Assembly: GCA_018001225.1 (NCBI GenBank)
Contig: JAGNIJ010000019.1
Span: 1-64,000 of the forward strand
Reading direction: 5' to 3'
DNA: 64,000 bases
Origin: Kiritimatiellia bacterium
GTDB taxonomy: Bacteria; Verrucomicrobiota; Kiritimatiellia; CAIQIC01; JAGNIJ01
The notes below the pieces were generated by a model. That model was not told where the DNA came from. It searched no databases and saw only the letters and a program-made list of their open reading frames with translations. Of this stretch, positions 8,124 through 17,046 are shown piece after piece; within the stretch, counting starts at the first letter, position 1; every line of letters begins with the position of its first letter. A program made the translations under genes and the position numbers.

Positions 8124-8530
8124 ACGAAAAAGAAGATGGGCTGGAGCTACGGCTGGATTTCAACAAGCTGACGCAGGCGACGTCGGCCAACGCCGGGATC
8201 ATCCCGGTGGCCGTCCAGCACGCGGACACAGGCGAGGTGATCCTCGTCGCCTACACGAACGAGCCGGCCTTCCGCAAGGCCGTCGCCGACCGGTCGCTGG
8301 TGCTGTGGAGCACCTCGCGGAAGGAGCTGTGGGAGAAGGGCAAGACCTCGGGCGAGACGTTCGACCTGGTCGAGGTGCGGGTGAACTGCGAGCAGAACTC
8401 GCTGCTCTACCGCGTCCGCCCGCGCCGCGGCGGGATCTGCCACACGAAAAACAGGAGCGGGCAGCCGCGGAACTGCTATTATCGGCGGCTCAACCTGGAG
8501 ACGGGCAAGCTGGAGAACCTGGACCCTTAA
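8120..8530 (+). CDS. hisI: Phosphoribosyl-AMP cyclohydrolase
   Basis: Hydrolyses phosphoribosyl-AMP in the third step of histidine synthesis; a zinc enzyme. The 136-residue single-domain protein lacks the HisE part that is fused in enterobacteria. Motifs: [26 protein letters not shown] (about 63-79), [12 protein letters not shown] (first zinc Cys) and [10 protein letters not shown] (second Cys). The start is GTG at 8120, overlapping the hisF stop as GTGA, with GGAGGTG six bases upstream. Translational coupling to hisF is likely. The C-terminus is [12 protein letters not shown]. Confidence 0.95.
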   Translation: MNEKEDGLELRLDFNKLTQATSANAGIIPVAVQHADTGEVILVAYTNEPAFRKAVADRSLVLWSTSRKELWEKGKTSGETFDLVEVRVNCEQNSLLYRVRPRRGGICHTKNRSGQPRNCYYRRLNLETGKLENLDP

Positions 8531-8534
8531 GAAG

Positions 8535-8602
8535 AACCGCGGATCACGCGGATTAGCGCGGATGAAATCAACCCATCCGCGGCGATCCGCGAAACCCGCG
8601 GT
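8535..8602. repeat. Inverted repeat between hisI and trpE
   Basis: Imperfect arms starting CCGCGGATCACGCGGATTAG on the left (from 8538) and ending ATCCGCGAAACCCGCGG on the right (to about 8601). An ATG at 8562 lies in this element, which argues against using it as the trpE start. Confidence 0.65.
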
Positions 8603-8615
8603 CAAGGATTCGATT

Positions 8616-10145
8616 TTGAGCTGTTTCCCCGATAAAAAGGCCTTCCTCGAGAAGGCGAGGCAGGGCAACCTGGTGCCGGTCTGGCGCGAGCTGCTGGCGG
8701 ACCAGGACTCCCCGGTTTCGGCGTACGAAAAGGTACGCGAGCACCTGCGCCGGAAGGGTCACGCGACGCACACGTTCCTGCTGGAGAGCGTCGAGGGCGG
8801 CGAGAACGTCGGCCGCTACTCGTTCATCGGCGGCGCGCCCCGCGCGATCCTGCGCGCGTACGGGCGGCGCGTCACCCTCCAGCGGCCGGGCGGCGCCGAG
8901 GAGACGCTGGAGGCGGACGCCGATCCGCTCGACGCGCTCCGCCGCACCATGGCGCAGTTCCGCCCGGTCCCGGACCCCGCCCTGCCCCGCTTCATCGGCG
9001 GCGCGGTCGGGTTCCTCGGCTACGACTGCGTCTCCGTGTTCGAGCCGCGCGTCCCCGCGCGGACCGACCCGTCCCTCCGCGCGCCGGACATGGTGTTCAT
9101 GATCACGGAGGCGCTGATCATCTTCGACCGCGTGCGCCATACGATCCGCCTGATCGCCAACGCCTGGATCGGGGACGACGCGGAGGCGGCCTACGAAGGG
9201 GCGATCACCGTGATCGAGAACCTGACGGAGGCGTTGCGGACGCCGCGCGCGAGCACGCTGATCGACCGCCACGCGCCGGCGCCGGAGATCGAGCCCCGCT
9301 CGAACACCCCGCGCGCCGAGTTCGAGGAGGCCGTGCGGCGCGCCCAGGAGTACATCCGGGCCGGCGACATCATCCAGGTGGTGCTGTCCCAGCGTTTCGA
9401 GACGGATTTCACGGGCGACTCGCTGGACGTGTACCGGGCGCTGCGGTCCATCAACCCGTCGCCCTACATGTTCTGCCTCGACCTGGGCGACAGCGCGATG
9501 GTCGGCTCGTCGCCGGAGGTCCACGTCCGGGGCGAGGACGGCCGCGCGGAGCTGCGGCCGATCGCCGGCACGCGGCCGCGCGCGGTGGACCCGGCGGAGG
9601 ACGCACGGCTCGCGGCCGAGCTGCTGGCGGACCCGAAGGAGCGGGCGGAGCACATCATGCTGGTGGACCTCGCGCGCAACGACCTTGGGCGCGTCTGCCG
9701 GTACGGGTCGGTCCGCGTCCCGGAGCTGATGGTCATCGAGCGATACAGCCATGTCATGCATATTGTCTCCGACGTGGCGGGCGAGTTGGCGCCGGGGATG
9801 GACGCCTACCAGCTCATGCGCGCGACGTTCCCCGCGGGCACCGTCAGCGGCGCGCCGAAAATCCGCGCGATGGAGATCGTCGCCGAGCTGGAGCGGGCCC
9901 GGCGCGGGCCCTACGCCGGCGCGGTGGGCTACTTCAGCTTCAGCGGCAACCTCGACAGTTGCATCACGATCCGCACGATCATCCTCGACCTCGGCAAGGC
10001 CTACGTGCAGGCGGGCGCGGGGATCGTCGCGGATTCCGATCCGGGCCGTGAGTACGAGGAGACGCAGAACAAGGCGCGGGGGATGTTCAAGGCCCTCGCG
10101 CTGGCCGGGCACTTCGCCGCGGCGAGGGAGAACCGCGCGCCATGA
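8616..10145 (+). CDS. trpE: Anthranilate synthase component I
   Basis: Converts chorismate and ammonia to anthranilate; ammonia comes from TrpG encoded immediately downstream. About 509 residues. Chorismate-binding core motifs: [77 protein letters not shown] and [17 protein letters not shown]. The N-terminal segment contains [18 protein letters not shown], the tryptophan feedback site region. I place the start at TTG 8616 (AAGG eight bases upstream) because the alternative ATG at 8562 lies in an inverted repeat, so residues encoded by 8562-8615 look like translated repeat. Overlaps trpG by ATGA. Confidence 0.95.
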   Translation: MSCFPDKKAFLEKARQGNLVPVWRELLADQDSPVSAYEKVREHLRRKGHATHTFLLESVEGGENVGRYSFIGGAPRAILRAYGRRVTLQRPGGAEETLEADADPLDALRRTMAQFRPVPDPALPRFIGGAVGFLGYDCVSVFEPRVPARTDPSLRAPDMVFMITEALIIFDRVRHTIRLIANAWIGDDAEAAYEGAITVIENLTEALRTPRASTLIDRHAPAPEIEPRSNTPRAEFEEAVRRAQEYIRAGDIIQVVLSQRFETDFTGDSLDVYRALRSINPSPYMFCLDLGDSAMVGSSPEVHVRGEDGRAELRPIAGTRPRAVDPAEDARLAAELLADPKERAEHIMLVDLARNDLGRVCRYGSVRVPELMVIERYSHVMHIVSDVAGELAPGMDAYQLMRATFPAGTVSGAPKIRAMEIVAELERARRGPYAGAVGYFSFSGNLDSCITIRTIILDLGKAYVQAGAGIVADSDPGREYEETQNKARGMFKALALAGHFAAARENRAP

Positions 10146-10717
10146 TCCTGGTCATCGATAATTACGACTCGTTCACGTACAACCTGGTCCAGTACCTCGG
10201 CGAGCTGGGCGCGGACGTGCGCGTCGTGCGCAATGACGCCATGACCGTGGATGAAGTCGCCGCGCTGGGCGCGGAGCGGATCGTCATCAGCCCAGGCCCC
10301 TGCACGCCGAAGGAGGCCGGCATCTCGTGCGCGGTGATCGAGCGGATGGGAGGCCGGGTGCCGCTGCTCGGCGTTTGCCTGGGGCACCAGTGCATCGGCC
10401 ACGTGTACGGGGGGCGCGTCGTTCGGGCGGGGCGGCTGATGCACGGCAAGACCTCGCTGATCCGGCACCGCGGGCAGGGCGTGCTGGCCGGGATGCCCCA
10501 ACCGTTCGAGGCCATCCGCTACCACTCGCTGCTGGTCGAGCGCGAAAGCCTGCCGGCCGACCTCGAGATCACGGCCGAAACCGACGAGGGCGAGATCATG
10601 GGCCTGCAGCACCGGCGGCTTCCCGTCTTTGGGGTGCAGTTCCACCCGGAATCCATCCTGACGCAAAACGGCATGCAGATCCTGAAAAACTTTCTCGCGG
10701 CGCCGGCCCGCTTGTAA
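10142..10717 (+). CDS. trpG: Anthranilate synthase component II (glutamine amidotransferase)
   Basis: Class I glutamine amidotransferase of 191 residues that supplies ammonia to TrpE. The catalytic triad is visible: Cys in LLGVCLGHQ (about residues 75-83) and His/Glu in VQFHPESIL (about 167-175). The oxyanion-loop motif is ISPGPCTP (50-57). Start fixed by ATGA overlap with trpE. PabA-type proteins are very similar, and this subunit could also serve aminodeoxychorismate synthase, since no separate pabA is visible. The stop codon lies inside the -35 region of the next gene's promoter. Confidence 0.95.
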   Translation: MILVIDNYDSFTYNLVQYLGELGADVRVVRNDAMTVDEVAALGAERIVISPGPCTPKEAGISCAVIERMGGRVPLLGVCLGHQCIGHVYGGRVVRAGRLMHGKTSLIRHRGQGVLAGMPQPFEAIRYHSLLVERESLPADLEITAETDEGEIMGLQHRRLPVFGVQFHPESILTQNGMQILKNFLAAPARL

Positions 10718-10740
10718 GCGGAGGCGTAAACGGGTACAGT
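10712..10740 (+). promoter_or_regulatory. Promoter of the TPR gene
   Basis: TTGTAA (10712-10717, including the trpG stop), 17-bp spacer, TACAGT (10735-10740). Gives a leader of about 29 nt and allows expression independent of the his/trp genes. Confidence 0.5.
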
Positions 10741-10775
10741 GACCGTGTGGCGCGAGCCACCGAAACAGGTTCGCC

Positions 10776-11876
10776 ATGGAAGAAAATCGAGACATATACC
10801 AGACCCGCGAAAACGACCCGGCCTCGCCCCCGTCCGGCCGGCCCGTGGACATCGGGCTCGACGGCCTCCGGCGGCAGGCCCGGCTGACCACGATCCTGCT
10901 GGCCCTCCTGATGCTCGTGCTGTTGGGCGCCGCGATCTGGCTGATCCACGAGCAGGAGAAGAAGCTGCGGAGCGAGGAGGCCGAGGGCGCCGCTCCGCCC
11001 GCGGGCGGGAGCCCGCTGCCGCTGCCGGCCGCCAGCCAACTGGGCGGGGCGCCCGCCCAGCCGGCCATCCCGGAATCCGCGCTGGCCACCGCGCTCGAGC
11101 CCCCCACCCCGCCGTCGGCCCCCTCCCTGACGCCGGAGCAGTCGGCCCAGGCGATGGAGGAATTGCGCAAGGCCCACGAATACCTGCGGGCGAAGGACCT
11201 GATCCGCGGCGAGGAGCACACCCGGCGCGCGCTGGAGATCTGGCCGGAGTGGCCCTCCGCCCTGCGGCTGCTGGGACTGATTCATACGCAGCGCGGGCAG
11301 TTCGAGCAGGCCATCACGGTCCTGGACCAGGCCATTGCGCGGGATCCCCTGAACGTCGAGGCCATCAATTCGCTGGCGACGGCCTACATGCAAAAGGGCT
11401 GGATGGGCCGGGCGGAGGAGCTGTTGCACAAGGCCGAGATCATGAACCCGGATTACTGGCCGGCCCACCTGAACCTGGGCCTGCTGTACATCCTCAAGAA
11501 GGACTACGGGCCCGCGGCGGACTATCTCGAGCGCGCGATCGTCAACGTGCCGAACGACGCCGGCCCCCGCAACAACCTCGGCGTCGCCCTGATGCGCGTC
11601 GGACGCTTCGATGACGCTCGCCGGAATTTTCAGATCATCATCGAGCAGACCCCGAAAAACCCGGCGCCCTACTTCAACATCGCCATCAGCTTTATTCTGG
11701 AGAAGAACCCCGACGCCGCCCTCGAGTGGATCCGGCAGGGGGCGGAACACTGCTCGCCGATGACCTGCCAGAGCTACCTGGCGGACCAGGCGTTCAATCC
11801 GCTCCGGAATTACCCGCCGTTCCAGCAACTGCTGACCTCCCTCTATCCCCAGCTGCCCGCCCCGCCGCCGCCGTAA
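10776..11876 (+). CDS. Membrane-anchored TPR-repeat protein
   Basis: A 366-residue protein. Residues 1-35 are polar and cytoplasmic, followed by one transmembrane helix (about 38-60, [20 protein letters not shown]), a proline/alanine linker (65-115) and at least five tetratricopeptide repeats (about 125-330), for example [19 protein letters not shown] and [20 protein letters not shown]. The C-terminus is proline-rich. TPR arrays mediate protein-protein contacts; no partner is evident. It sits between trpG and larB with its own predicted promoter and is followed 19 bp later by larB, so co-transcription with larBC is likely, but functional linkage is not shown. Confidence 0.75.
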   Translation: MEENRDIYQTRENDPASPPSGRPVDIGLDGLRRQARLTTILLALLMLVLLGAAIWLIHEQEKKLRSEEAEGAAPPAGGSPLPLPAASQLGGAPAQPAIPESALATALEPPTPPSAPSLTPEQSAQAMEELRKAHEYLRAKDLIRGEEHTRRALEIWPEWPSALRLLGLIHTQRGQFEQAITVLDQAIARDPLNVEAINSLATAYMQKGWMGRAEELLHKAEIMNPDYWPAHLNLGLLYILKKDYGPAADYLERAIVNVPNDAGPRNNLGVALMRVGRFDDARRNFQIIIEQTPKNPAPYFNIAISFILEKNPDAALEWIRQGAEHCSPMTCQSYLADQAFNPLRNYPPFQQLLTSLYPQLPAPPPP

Positions 11877-11895
11877 TGGGGATCCCGGACGCGCC

Positions 11896-12591
11896 ATGCA
11901 TTCCGATGTCCAGCCTCACGACGGCATCCGCGACCTCGGGTTCGCGCAGGTGGACCTTGACCGGCCCCGCCGGTGCGGCATGCCCGAGGTGATCTTCTGC
12001 GCCGGGAAGACCCCGGCGCAAATCGCCGGTATCATCCAGGCCCTCAAGGAACGCGGCCAAAACGTGCTGGGCACCCGGGTTTCTCCCGATCAGTTCCGGG
12101 AGGTGGCCCACGTCCACGCGGACGCCGTCTACCACGAGACCGCGCGCTGCCTGACCCTCGAGGTGACGCCCCGCCCGGAACCGGTCGGCCACGTGGCCGT
12201 CGTCTGCGCGGGCACCTCGGACCTGCCGGTCGCGGAGGAAGCGGCCCTGACGGCGGAATGGATGGGGGCGCGGGTGGAGATCATCCGGGACGTCGGGGTC
12301 GCCGGCCTGCACCGGCTGTTCAAGCATCTCGACACGCTGCGCCGCGCCCGCGCGGTCGTGGTCGTCGCCGGTATGGAGGGCGCCCTGCCCTCCGTCGTCG
12401 GCGGCCTGATCGACCGGCCCATCGTCGCCGTCCCGACCAGCGTCGGGTACGGCGCGCACCTCCAGGGGCTGGCGCCGCTCCTGACCATGCTTAACTCGTG
12501 CGCGCCCGGCATCACCGTGGTGAACATCGACAACGGGTTCGGCGCCGGGGCCGCGGCCGCGCTCATCAACCGGATCGGGGAGCCGGCATGA
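11896..12591 (+). CDS. larB: Pyridinium-3,5-biscarboxylic acid mononucleotide synthase
   Basis: First enzyme of nickel-pincer nucleotide synthesis: carboxylates nicotinic acid adenine dinucleotide at C5 and hydrolyses it. The 231-residue protein has the PurE-like C-terminal domain, with [21 protein letters not shown] (about 98-118), [18 protein letters not shown] (155-172) and VPTSVGYG (180-187), which are highly conserved in LarB. The N-terminal part has [25 protein letters not shown] sequence typical of the family. larC follows with ATGA overlap. larE (sulfur transfer) and larA (lactate racemase) are not in the window; other enzymes also use this cofactor, so the final client is unknown. 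Confidence 0.93.
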   Translation: MHSDVQPHDGIRDLGFAQVDLDRPRRCGMPEVIFCAGKTPAQIAGIIQALKERGQNVLGTRVSPDQFREVAHVHADAVYHETARCLTLEVTPRPEPVGHVAVVCAGTSDLPVAEEAALTAEWMGARVEIIRDVGVAGLHRLFKHLDTLRRARAVVVVAGMEGALPSVVGGLIDRPIVAVPTSVGYGAHLQGLAPLLTMLNSCAPGITVVNIDNGFGAGAAAALINRIGEPA

Positions 12592-13769
12592 ACCTGCTGC
12601 ACTTCGACAGCCTGGGCGGGGCCTCCGGCGACATGCTGCTCGGGGCCCTCGTCGACCTCGGGATCGAGGCCGCGGCGCTCCAGCACAAGCTCGCGCAGCT
12701 GCCCATCGGTCCCTTCGCCATCGAGGCCGCGAAAGACAAGGAACATCACATCGCGGGCACGCGGCTGGCGGTCCGTATCCCGGAACACGACCACCACGGA
12801 CACCACGGCCGGCATTGGGCTGAAATCCGCTCGATCATCGGGGAGGCCGACCTGCCCGAACCCGCGAAGGCGATGAGCCTGAAGGCGTTCCTGCGGCTGG
12901 CCGAGGCCGAGGCGCGCGTGCACGGGACGGGCGTCGAGGAGGTTCACTTCCACGAGGTCGGCGCCGTGGACGCGATCGTGGACATCGTCGGGAACTGCCT
13001 GGCCCTGCACTGGCTGAAAATCGAGGCCGTCTCCTTCAGCCCCCTGCCCCTCGGCCACGGTACGATCCGCTGCACGCATGGAACCTTCCCCTCGCCCGCC
13101 CCCGCGACCGTCGAACTGCTCAAGGGCTTTCCCGCGGAGTACGTGGACGAACCGCACGAGCTGGTCACGCCGACCGGCGCGGCCCTGCTGACGGCGTGGC
13201 GCTCGCTCGAACGCCCTCCGCCCGGCAGCCGGATCCTGCGGACAGGCTACGGATTCGGGCACCGGAAACTCGACCGGCGGCCGAACCTGATCCGGGCCAC
13301 GCTCCTCGAGGCCCCCGCGGCGGAGACCGTAGGCGAGACCTGCCTCGTGCTCGAATGCAACGTGGACGACACAACTCCGGAACTGCTTGGCGCCCTGTCC
13401 ACCCGCCTGCTCGAGGCGGGCGCCCTGGACGTTTTCACGGTTCCCGCGCAGATGAAAAAGCAGCGGCCGGGCGTCCTGCTCACCGTCCTCGCCCTGCCCG
13501 CCGACCGCGAGCGGCTGCTGGACCTGGTCTTCCGCGGCTGCACGACGTTCGGCGTGCGCGAATACCTGGCCGCCCGCACCATGCTGGAGCGCCGGTTCGC
13601 CGAGGCGCAAACGGAGTACGGAACGGTGCGGATCAAGATCGGGCGCTGGCGCGGCGAGGACATCACCTTCGCGCCGGAGATGGAGGATTGCCTGCGCCTC
13701 GCCCGGGAGCAGGACGTTTCGGCCCGCACCGTCTACGAGGCCGCCTGCCGGGCGCGGCCGAACCCGTGA
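12588..13769 (+). CDS. larC: Nickel insertion protein of the nickel-pincer cofactor
   Basis: CTP-dependent nickel insertase that completes the nickel-pincer nucleotide. 393 residues. Motifs: N-terminal [20 protein letters not shown] (about 6-25), a histidine-rich metal-binding stretch [12 protein letters not shown] (64-75), [16 protein letters not shown] (about 120-135), and the C-terminal domain with [14 protein letters not shown] (about 255-268), [10 protein letters not shown] and FGVREY. In some lactobacilli this gene is split by a frameshift into larC1/larC2; here it is one uninterrupted reading frame. Overlaps larB by ATGA, so the two are coupled. Confidence 0.93.
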   Translation: MNLLHFDSLGGASGDMLLGALVDLGIEAAALQHKLAQLPIGPFAIEAAKDKEHHIAGTRLAVRIPEHDHHGHHGRHWAEIRSIIGEADLPEPAKAMSLKAFLRLAEAEARVHGTGVEEVHFHEVGAVDAIVDIVGNCLALHWLKIEAVSFSPLPLGHGTIRCTHGTFPSPAPATVELLKGFPAEYVDEPHELVTPTGAALLTAWRSLERPPPGSRILRTGYGFGHRKLDRRPNLIRATLLEAPAAETVGETCLVLECNVDDTTPELLGALSTRLLEAGALDVFTVPAQMKKQRPGVLLTVLALPADRERLLDLVFRGCTTFGVREYLAARTMLERRFAEAQTEYGTVRIKIGRWRGEDITFAPEMEDCLRLAREQDVSARTVYEAACRARPNP

Positions 13770-13811
13770 TGCTTTTTATCCAATCCGGGTGAAGGCGGGT
13801 AGATTTCGGGC

Positions 13812-13865
13812 TCGCAGGAGCTCGCTCCTCCAGGGTTCCTGCAACTGGAGGGCGGAGCTCTGCGA
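13812..13865. repeat. GAGCTC-type palindromic repeat
   Basis: Arms TCGCAGGAGCTCGCTCCTCC (from 13812) and TGGAGGGCGGAGCTCTGCGA (to 13865). It lies in the 130-bp gap between convergent larC and nadK and could end both transcripts. Related copies are at 25171, 55678 and 58903; the last two are inside genes. Confidence 0.75.
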
Positions 13866-13899
13866 CGCCGTTCGCATCGCCTCTCACCCGTACGTGGTA

Positions 13900-14760
13900 T
13901 CAGACGCTCGAGCCGCGCCAGTTGAGCTTCTGGCGAAGTACCGAGAAGTAGCTGTAGTCTTTCAACTGGACCAACCGAACGCCGCGCGCGCTCCGGCAGA
14001 TTTCCACCCGGTCGCCGGCGGCTACCGACGGCTCTTCCTGCCCGTCCACGGACAGGATCAAATGGTCCGAGGCGCGGGTCACCTCGATGGCGATCTTCTT
14101 GTTGTCCGGCAGGACCAGCGGACGGTTGCTCAAGGTGTGCGGGCAGATGGCGCAGACCACGAAGCACGGGCATCCCGGATGCAAGATGGGGCCGCCGGCG
14201 GACAGGGCGTGCGCCGTGCTGCCGGTCGGCGTCGCCACGATCAGTCCGTCGCAGTGGTAGGTGGCCACCTGTTCGTCGTCAATCCGCAGGTTCAGCGTCA
14301 TCAGCCGCGAGGAGGCCCCCCACCCGACGACGACGTCGTTCAGCGCGCGATGCCGGCCGACGATGCGCTTTCCGCGTATCTGCCAGCACTCGGCCACGGC
14401 GCGTTCGGTCACGCAATACCGGCCGCGCACGAGGCTTTCCAAGGCCGGCTTCAGGTCGTCCGCCGCCACGCTGGTGAGAAACCCGAGCCGGCCGAGATTG
14501 ATGCCGAGGATGGGGACGTCGCTGCCGGCGAGCAGGCGCGCGCCCCGCAGCAGCGTGCCGTCGCCGCCCAGCGCGACCAGGGCTTCGATCTCACCGGCCA
14601 GCTTGTCGGAAGCCACCCGCCGGCACCGGGGCAGAAGGCGGGCGGTCTCGTCGCAGGCGACGAGCCTGACGCCCAGCCGTCCGGCCGCCCCGGCCAGACG
14701 CTTGAGGGCCGCGGCCGCCCCGGGCTTGTGGCAATTGGCCAGCACTCCGATCGTTTTCAT
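13900..14760 (-). CDS. nadK: NAD kinase
   Basis: Phosphorylates NAD+ to NADP+ in the cytoplasm. 286 residues, the family's usual length. Motifs: VALGGDGTLLRGARLL (about 63-78, the GGDG phosphate loop), GINLGRLGFLT (90-100), LNDVVV (about 148), and the NAD-binding segment DGLIVATPTGSTAHALSAGGPI (176-197). ATG 14760 has GGAGAAGGGAAG upstream and overlaps the tlyA stop as ATGA. It is the last gene of the leftward ccsB-ccsA-OMP-tlyA-nadK run; the tlyA-nadK pairing is common in many bacteria. Confidence 0.94.
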   Translation of the reverse strand: MKTIGVLANCHKPGAAAALKRLAGAAGRLGVRLVACDETARLLPRCRRVASDKLAGEIEALVALGGDGTLLRGARLLAGSDVPILGINLGRLGFLTSVAADDLKPALESLVRGRYCVTERAVAECWQIRGKRIVGRHRALNDVVVGWGASSRLMTLNLRIDDEQVATYHCDGLIVATPTGSTAHALSAGGPILHPGCPCFVVCAICPHTLSNRPLVLPDNKKIAIEVTRASDHLILSVDGQEEPSVAAGDRVEICRSARGVRLVQLKDYSYFSVLRQKLNWRGSSV

Positions 14761-15497
14761 GCGCTTCCCTTCTCCCACGCGGCGAGGAACTCCACGTTTC
14801 CCGCCGGCCCCGTCAGCGGGGACGGGATGCACCCGTTCCATACTAGTCCCGCTTCCCCGGTTCCAAAAGCCCGAATATGCTCGATCACCCGGGCATGGAC
14901 CGCGGGGTCGCGCACCACGCCGCCCCGCTCGACCTGCTCGCGCCCGGCCTCGAACTGCGGCTTGATCAGCGTGACGATCCGGCCTCCGGGCGCCAGCACC
15001 CGGACGATCGCGGGCAGAATGAGCGTCAGGGAAATGAACGAGACATCCGCCGTGGCGAAAGACGGGGTCTCGGGCAGGTCGGCCGGATAGAGGAACCGGG
15101 CGTTCACGCCCTCCATCGCGACCACCCGCGGGTCCTGGCGCAGCCGCCAGTGCAGTTGGCCGTGCCCGACATCCACCGCGTACACCTTCGCCGCGCCGTG
15201 CTGCAGCAGGCAGTCCGTGAAACCGCCCGTCGAGGCCCCGATGTCCAGGCAGACGAGCCCCGCGACCTCCAGCCGGAAGTGCCCGAAGGCGGCCTCCAGC
15301 TTCTCGCCGCCGCGGCTGACGAACCGTTCGGGCGTCTTCACGGCGACCGTCGCGTCCTCGCCCACCTCGAAGGCGCATTTGTCGCGGACCTGGCCGTCCA
15401 CGGTTACCTCGCCGGCCAGGATCAGGCGCTGGGCCTTCTCCCGGCTTTCCGAGAGGCCCAGGTCCACGAGCCGCTGGTCGAGCCTTATTTTTTTCAT
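14757..15497 (-). CDS. tlyA: TlyA family RNA 2'-O-methyltransferase
   Basis: A 246-residue protein with an N-terminal S4 RNA-binding domain (RLDQRLVDLGLSESREKAQ, about residues 5-23, through 60) and a class I SAM-dependent methyltransferase domain with CLDIGASTGGFTDCLLQHGA (about 83-102) and the FtsJ-like lysine/aspartate/lysine set (DVSFISL, LIKPQFE). TlyA in mycobacteria 2'-O-methylates 16S and 23S rRNA cytidines; some homologues were named hemolysins. There is no Shine-Dalgarno site before ATG 15497, which lies 13 bp after the stop of the preceding gene. Overlaps nadK by ATGA. Confidence 0.9.
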   Translation of the reverse strand: MKKIRLDQRLVDLGLSESREKAQRLILAGEVTVDGQVRDKCAFEVGEDATVAVKTPERFVSRGGEKLEAAFGHFRLEVAGLVCLDIGASTGGFTDCLLQHGAAKVYAVDVGHGQLHWRLRQDPRVVAMEGVNARFLYPADLPETPSFATADVSFISLTLILPAIVRVLAPGGRIVTLIKPQFEAGREQVERGGVVRDPAVHARVIEHIRAFGTGEAGLVWNGCIPSPLTGPAGNVEFLAAWEKGSA

Positions 15498-15510
15498 GCG
15501 GCCGAGGCGG

Positions 15511-16257
15511 TCAGAACATCCACACGGGCCCGACGAGGCCCGAGAAGTCGTCCGACGTGGAATGCTCCATGTAGTCCACGCGCGCGCTCACGCCCCAGGT
15601 CCGGGTGACCATCGCGATCAGCCGGGCGCGCAGGATGTTGAAATCCTCGTCGGGGTCCAGGTCCTGGCTGTCCTGGTAGTAGTAGTTGACACCCGCCTCG
15701 ATCATCCGCCAGCGCCAGGCCACGGTCAGGCCGTACAGGAACGAATCGTTGTCCTGGTCGCCGCCCGGTGTGTCCACCCGCTCCCAGCCGTACCCGAGGT
15801 AGGGATTGAGGAAAAGGTGCCACGCCTTCACGCGGAAGACCGGCCCGGCCTTGATCATGGGGACGTTGACCGTGATCTCGGCGCCCTCCGGCTTGATCTC
15901 GTGCCACAGGTACCCGACGCCCGCGTTCCAGGTCACCGGGGCCTTCGCGTCGGCGTAGTAGTTGGCGAAGAACAGGTTGCCCCAGACGTCGCAGTCGTTG
16001 ACGTCCGAGTAAAAAAAGAAGTTGTTGATGACGATATTCGGGTGCAGGGCCATCACGAACAGGCCGTACTCGGGGCCGGTGTCGGTCACGGTCACGGGGC
16101 CCATCGGCGTGCGCATCTTGAGTTCGTTGCGGTCCACGCCGGCCATGGGGCTGACGATCCAGCGCCATTGCTGGACGTCGTCCATCGGGTCCGTCTCCGC
16201 CGACGCGAGGACGGTCATGATCAGCACACCGGCCATCCACGCACAGACTTTCTTCAT
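15511..16257 (-). CDS. Secreted beta-rich protein, probable outer-membrane barrel
   Basis: A 248-residue protein with a signal peptide (residues 1-20, ...LIMTVLASA-ET). The mature part is rich in alternating aromatic strands: WNAGVGYLWHEI, FRVKAWHLFLNPYLGYGWERV, FLYGLTVAWRWRMIEAGVNYYYQ, and it ends in the aromatic residue Phe (GPVWMF), as expected for a Bam-inserted outer-membrane barrel of about 10-12 strands. Strong Shine-Dalgarno AAGGAGGGAA six bases before ATG. Located between the cytochrome c maturation genes and tlyA. Whether it works with the nitrite reductase system is unknown. Confidence 0.6.
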   Translation of the reverse strand: MKKVCAWMAGVLIMTVLASAETDPMDDVQQWRWIVSPMAGVDRNELKMRTPMGPVTVTDTGPEYGLFVMALHPNIVINNFFFYSDVNDCDVWGNLFFANYYADAKAPVTWNAGVGYLWHEIKPEGAEITVNVPMIKAGPVFRVKAWHLFLNPYLGYGWERVDTPGGDQDNDSFLYGLTVAWRWRMIEAGVNYYYQDSQDLDPDEDFNILRARLIAMVTRTWGVSARVDYMEHSTSDDFSGLVGPVWMF

Positions 16258-16272
16258 CGCATTCCCTCCTTC

Positions 16273-17046
16273 TCACAACGCGTAACTGTGCAGCCCGCCG
16301 AACAGCCTCGACAGGTTGACCCACGACAGCGTCAGGATAATGGCGGCAAAGCCCGCCAGGAGCAAGACGGCATACAGGCGCTCCGAACCGCGGCCCAGGA
16401 GATGCCGCGCGTGGAAGTAGCCGGTGTACAGCAGCCAGGTCGCCAACGCCCACATCTCCTTCGGGTCCCAGTGCCAGTAATCGCCCCAGGCCAGCTTGCC
16501 CCACCAGGCGCCCAGCAGCAGACCCAGGGTCAGGAACGGGTAGCCCCACGAGGCCAGGGTGTACGCCGCGCCGTCCCGGCGCGCCCGGTCTTCCTCCGGA
16601 CCTCGTCCGAACTGCGCGGCGGCGACGATCGCCGCCTTGGCCATCAGGACGTAGGCCGCGAGGTACACCAGCACGTGGGGCGCGAACAGGGGGCTCTGGA
16701 GCGCGGGCGGCAGCGGCCGCGGCGTCTCGGGAAAGACAAAAGCGGCCGGGAACAGCAGGATCGCGCCCAGCAGGGGGTCCGCCCGCTCCGCCGCCGCGGG
16801 CAGGCGCCGCCAGGAAAGGGCCATGGGATAGATCAGCGCGCCCATCGCGAGGAAAACCTCGAACAGGTTCTGGAGCGGAACGTGCCCCGTCGAAATCCAG
16901 CGCCAGGCCGTCGCCGCGGCGGCGGCCGCGAAGCCCGCGGCAAAGAGCGGGCGGCCGGACCGCCGCCCGCCCGCCGCGAACGCCGCCGCGTACAGCGCCA
17001 TCGCCGCGTAGATCAACCATCCCAGCAGGCTGGTTTTCAGCGTCAT
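16273..17046 (-). CDS. ccsA: CcsA/ResC cytochrome c maturation protein
   Basis: System II cytochrome c synthase subunit in the inner membrane, handling heme with CcsB. 257 residues with about eight hydrophobic segments. The diagnostic tryptophan-rich heme-handling motif is WGDYWHWDPKEMWALATWL (about residues 190-208), and conserved histidines flank it (H in FAPHVLVYLAAY and in GYFHARHLL). ATG 17046 overlaps the ccsB stop by 4 bp and is preceded by GGGGAGGGGG. It is encoded with ccsB directly opposite nrfHA, so heme attachment to NrfH/NrfA is the likely job. Confidence 0.9.
   Translation of the reverse strand: MTLKTSLLGWLIYAAMALYAAAFAAGGRRSGRPLFAAGFAAAAAATAWRWISTGHVPLQNLFEVFLAMGALIYPMALSWRRLPAAAERADPLLGAILLFPAAFVFPETPRPLPPALQSPLFAPHVLVYLAAYVLMAKAAIVAAAQFGRGPEEDRARRDGAAYTLASWGYPFLTLGLLLGAWWGKLAWGDYWHWDPKEMWALATWLLYTGYFHARHLLGRGSERLYAVLLLAGFAAIILTLSWVNLSRLFGGLHSYAL

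Noticed and set aside
8562..8615. Upstream ATG as the start of trpE
   Set aside because: It lies in an inverted repeat and lacks a Shine-Dalgarno site; TTG 8616 has AAGG at a suitable distance and fits TrpE length.
12588..13769. Programmed frameshift in larC
   Set aside because: Known in some lactobacilli, but here both halves are in one uninterrupted frame.
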